From the NCBI GenBank assembly GCA_031265635.1, contig JAISCK010000166.1, positions 1 to 5,907 of the forward strand: a stretch of DNA of 5,907 nucleotides, in the 5' to 3' direction. Positions within the stretch are counted from its first letter, which is position 1; each line of letters starts with the position of its first letter. This document shows, piece after piece, positions 4,639 through 5,907 of this stretch. Origin of the DNA: Spirochaetaceae bacterium (GTDB taxonomy: Bacteria; Spirochaetota; Spirochaetia; Treponematales; Breznakiellaceae). Under the pieces are notes generated by a model. That model ran no database searches. It saw only the letters and a program-made list of their open reading frames with translations, and was not told the DNA's origin. Made by a program: the position numbers and the translations under genes.

Positions 4639-4890
4639 TTAGGCTGGTTTTGTCCCTGACAATGCTACCGCCCTGGCAAGCTGGTCGGCGCAGGAAGTGC
4701 CCTTGCCGCCGCAGTCTATACCCCGGAGCTTTTTTACAAGCTCCGAAGCGTCCATGCCCTCTACCAGGATGGAGAGGGCCTTGAGGTTTCCGTCGCAGCC
4801 GCCTGTAAAGGAGACGGAACAGACTTTTCCGTCCCTGATATCAAAATCAATTTTTGAGGAACAGGTGCCCCTGGGCGTATATTCAATCAT
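4639..4890 (-). CDS. TSCPD-domain small protein (TIGR03905-like), function unknown
   Basis: This is an 83-residue Cys-rich protein resembling the TIGR03905/TSCPD group. TSCPD domains are also found at the C-terminus of B12-dependent ribonucleotide reductases. Five cysteines are spread over the chain (10, 24, 32, 60, 67). Recognisable blocks are YTPRGTCSS (4-12), SFTGGCDGNLKAL (27-39) and GIDCGGKGTSCADQLA (57-72), where TSCAD replaces the name-giving TSCPD. Metal binding by the cysteines is plausible but not shown. Two ATGs are adjacent. The second (4890) is preferred because AAGGAG lies five nt upstream of it and only two nt upstream of the first (4893). The gene starts 24 nt after the DUF4139 stop on the same strand with no terminator between, so the two probably form an operon. 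It converges on the cyclase gene. The family call is good; the function is unknown. Confidence 0.88.
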   Translation of the reverse strand: MIEYTPRGTCSSKIDFDIRDGKVCSVSFTGGCDGNLKALSILVEGMDASELVKKLRGIDCGGKGTSCADQLARAVALSGTKPA

Positions 4891-4914
4891 CATTACTCCT
4901 TGTGTAAAACAGGC

Positions 4915-5907
4915 TCACAGCAGCGACAGGGAAGCCACATACTGGTCGTAGGCGTTCTGGCTGTCCCTGACCTGCGTCTGCGCCGCCTCTATCCTTGAGG
5001 CCAGGCTGTCAAGTTCCCTGTCCGTCTCGGTCATGCGGCGCAGATAGTCCATGCCCTGCTGGGTCTGGTTTCCTACGGCCTCAAGATTGCGCCTGACGCG
5101 GTCCTGCTCTTCCGCAAGCCGGGCCCGCCTTCCTTCAAGATCGGCAAGGGCAGTCAGGGCGCTTTCGGCGCCGCGCTTGAGTTCCATCGCCCGCAGAAGG
5201 GCGTCGCGCACGTTCTGGGGGATTTCCCGGTTGCTGGTATAGCTCAGGTAATTGTCAACGGAAAAACGGGCAAGCGCGATGCGTTCCGCCGCAGGGCTCT
5301 CCTCGGTTACGGTGTACGCGAGTTCCCGGCCCGAAGGAAGGGGCATCCTGAAACGGTACAGGGAATCGGTTCTTTCCGAAAAATTCTGTCCCGCCCTGAG
5401 GGTTGTTCCGCCGGTGATAGGGTGTTCGATGATAAGGGTCCTGTCGTCCCCTGAGGCGTTTTTAACAAGGTAGTTCCATATATAACTTATCCTGCGGGTA
5501 ATCGTCATGACGCCCTGCGCTACGGTAACGGCGCTTACCACCCTGGTCTCGGAGAGGGACGCCGTGGCAATAACCGAAAGGTCATCCCCGTAGGAAATAA
5601 GCCGCTTTTCATGCTCGGGAAAGAATTCGATGAGGCTATCGCCGCCGTAGGTACCGCCGTCAAAAACCGTGATGGGTCCGGCGGGGAGTTTCATGCCCGT
5701 GGTATTGGTAAGTTCGGCGCTTATAGCGGGATGAACCTGGCCCCTCATGGCCTGGGCGCCCGAAAGTACCAGGACTTTTTCGGCGCTGATGGTGCCGCCG
5801 ACCAGGGGAAGCATGGCGCTTTGCTGCCGGGGAAGGCTTACCGGCATTTTAATGGTAAAGGAAAACTGGTCCCCCGCGGCCTGAGCTGTGGCTGCGCTTA
5901 CCGGCTC
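4915..5907 (-). CDS. DUF4139-domain coiled-coil protein, 5' part off window
   Basis: The minus strand is open from the right edge to TGA at 4917-4915, giving 330 residues. It reads on upstream of the internal ATG at 5847 (the edge codons encode EPVSAATAQAAGDQFSFTIK), so that ATG is not the true start. Most of the visible part resembles the C-terminal DUF4139 domain: a beta-rich stretch with FTIKMPVSLPR, ISAELTNTTG, FDGGTYGGDSLIEFFPEHEKRLISYGDD and IEHPITGG. It ends in a charged helix of about 90 residues, probably a coiled coil, rich in Arg, Glu and Ala (ALADLEGRRARLAEEQDRVR). Proteins of this family are usually about 500-700 residues with an N-terminal DUF4140 and coiled coil, so about half is missing, including any signal peptide. 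Function is unknown. It is the first visible gene of a probable two-gene operon with the TSCPD protein. Confidence 0.85.
   Translation of the reverse strand, partial: EPVSAATAQAAGDQFSFTIKMPVSLPRQQSAMLPLVGGTISAEKVLVLSGAQAMRGQVHPAISAELTNTTGMKLPAGPITVFDGGTYGGDSLIEFFPEHEKRLISYGDDLSVIATASLSETRVVSAVTVAQGVMTITRRISYIWNYLVKNASGDDRTLIIEHPITGGTTLRAGQNFSERTDSLYRFRMPLPSGRELAYTVTEESPAAERIALARFSVDNYLSYTSNREIPQNVRDALLRAMELKRGAESALTALADLEGRRARLAEEQDRVRRNLEAVGNQTQQGMDYLRRMTETDRELDSLASRIEAAQTQVRDSQNAYDQYVASLSLL

Noticed and set aside
5051..5473. Plus-strand open frames of 63 and 73 codons
   Set aside because: They are shadows of the DUF4139 protein on the minus strand, arising from its high GC and Arg/Ala-rich codons.

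Overview
The window looks like spirochaete chromosome, most likely a Treponema of the termite-gut type. This rests on protein style only (short bacteriohemerythrin, TSCPD small protein, DUF4139 coiled-coil protein, a lipoprotein with a relaxed lipobox, moderate GC) and was not checked by search. It carries six protein genes, two cut by the window edges, and two tRNA genes. No integrase, transposase or CRISPR array is visible.

Layout. Positions 1-1436 (minus) hold most of a long-chain acyl-CoA synthetase whose C-terminus lies off the left edge. A divergent intergenic region with a promoter, a perfect 14-bp palindrome and a leader hairpin separates it from an unrecognised lipoprotein (1631-2338, plus). 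Next comes tRNA-Asp(GUC) at 2414-2488 behind a near-consensus promoter, then about 200 bp of strongly structured DNA that ends in a second copy of the tRNA-Asp 3' end. A strong bidirectional terminator follows (2696-2722). It also serves the convergent tRNA-Pro(CGG) at 2755-2828 (minus), which has its own promoter. Neither tRNA encodes CCA.

A bacteriohemerythrin (2893-3303, minus) and a six-helix membrane diguanylate cyclase (3526-4614, plus) are divergent. Their predicted promoters have overlapping -10 boxes, so oxygen/iron handling and c-di-GMP synthesis may be reciprocally transcribed. The cyclase ends inside a long hairpin facing a convergent pair on the minus strand: a DUF4139 coiled-coil protein (4915-5907, 5' part off the right edge), followed 24 nt later by a small Cys-rich TSCPD protein (4639-4890).

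The most unusual part is 2471-2694. A 21-bp exact duplicate of the tRNA-Asp 3' end lies 203 bp downstream of the original. Between the copies are a decayed terminator-like hairpin, a 10-bp perfect hairpin and a multibranched fold closed by an 8-bp helix. Two sister hairpins inside that fold differ by a compensatory base-pair change. It could be a tRNA-linked structured RNA, a small mobile repeat, or the scar of a tRNA-targeting element.
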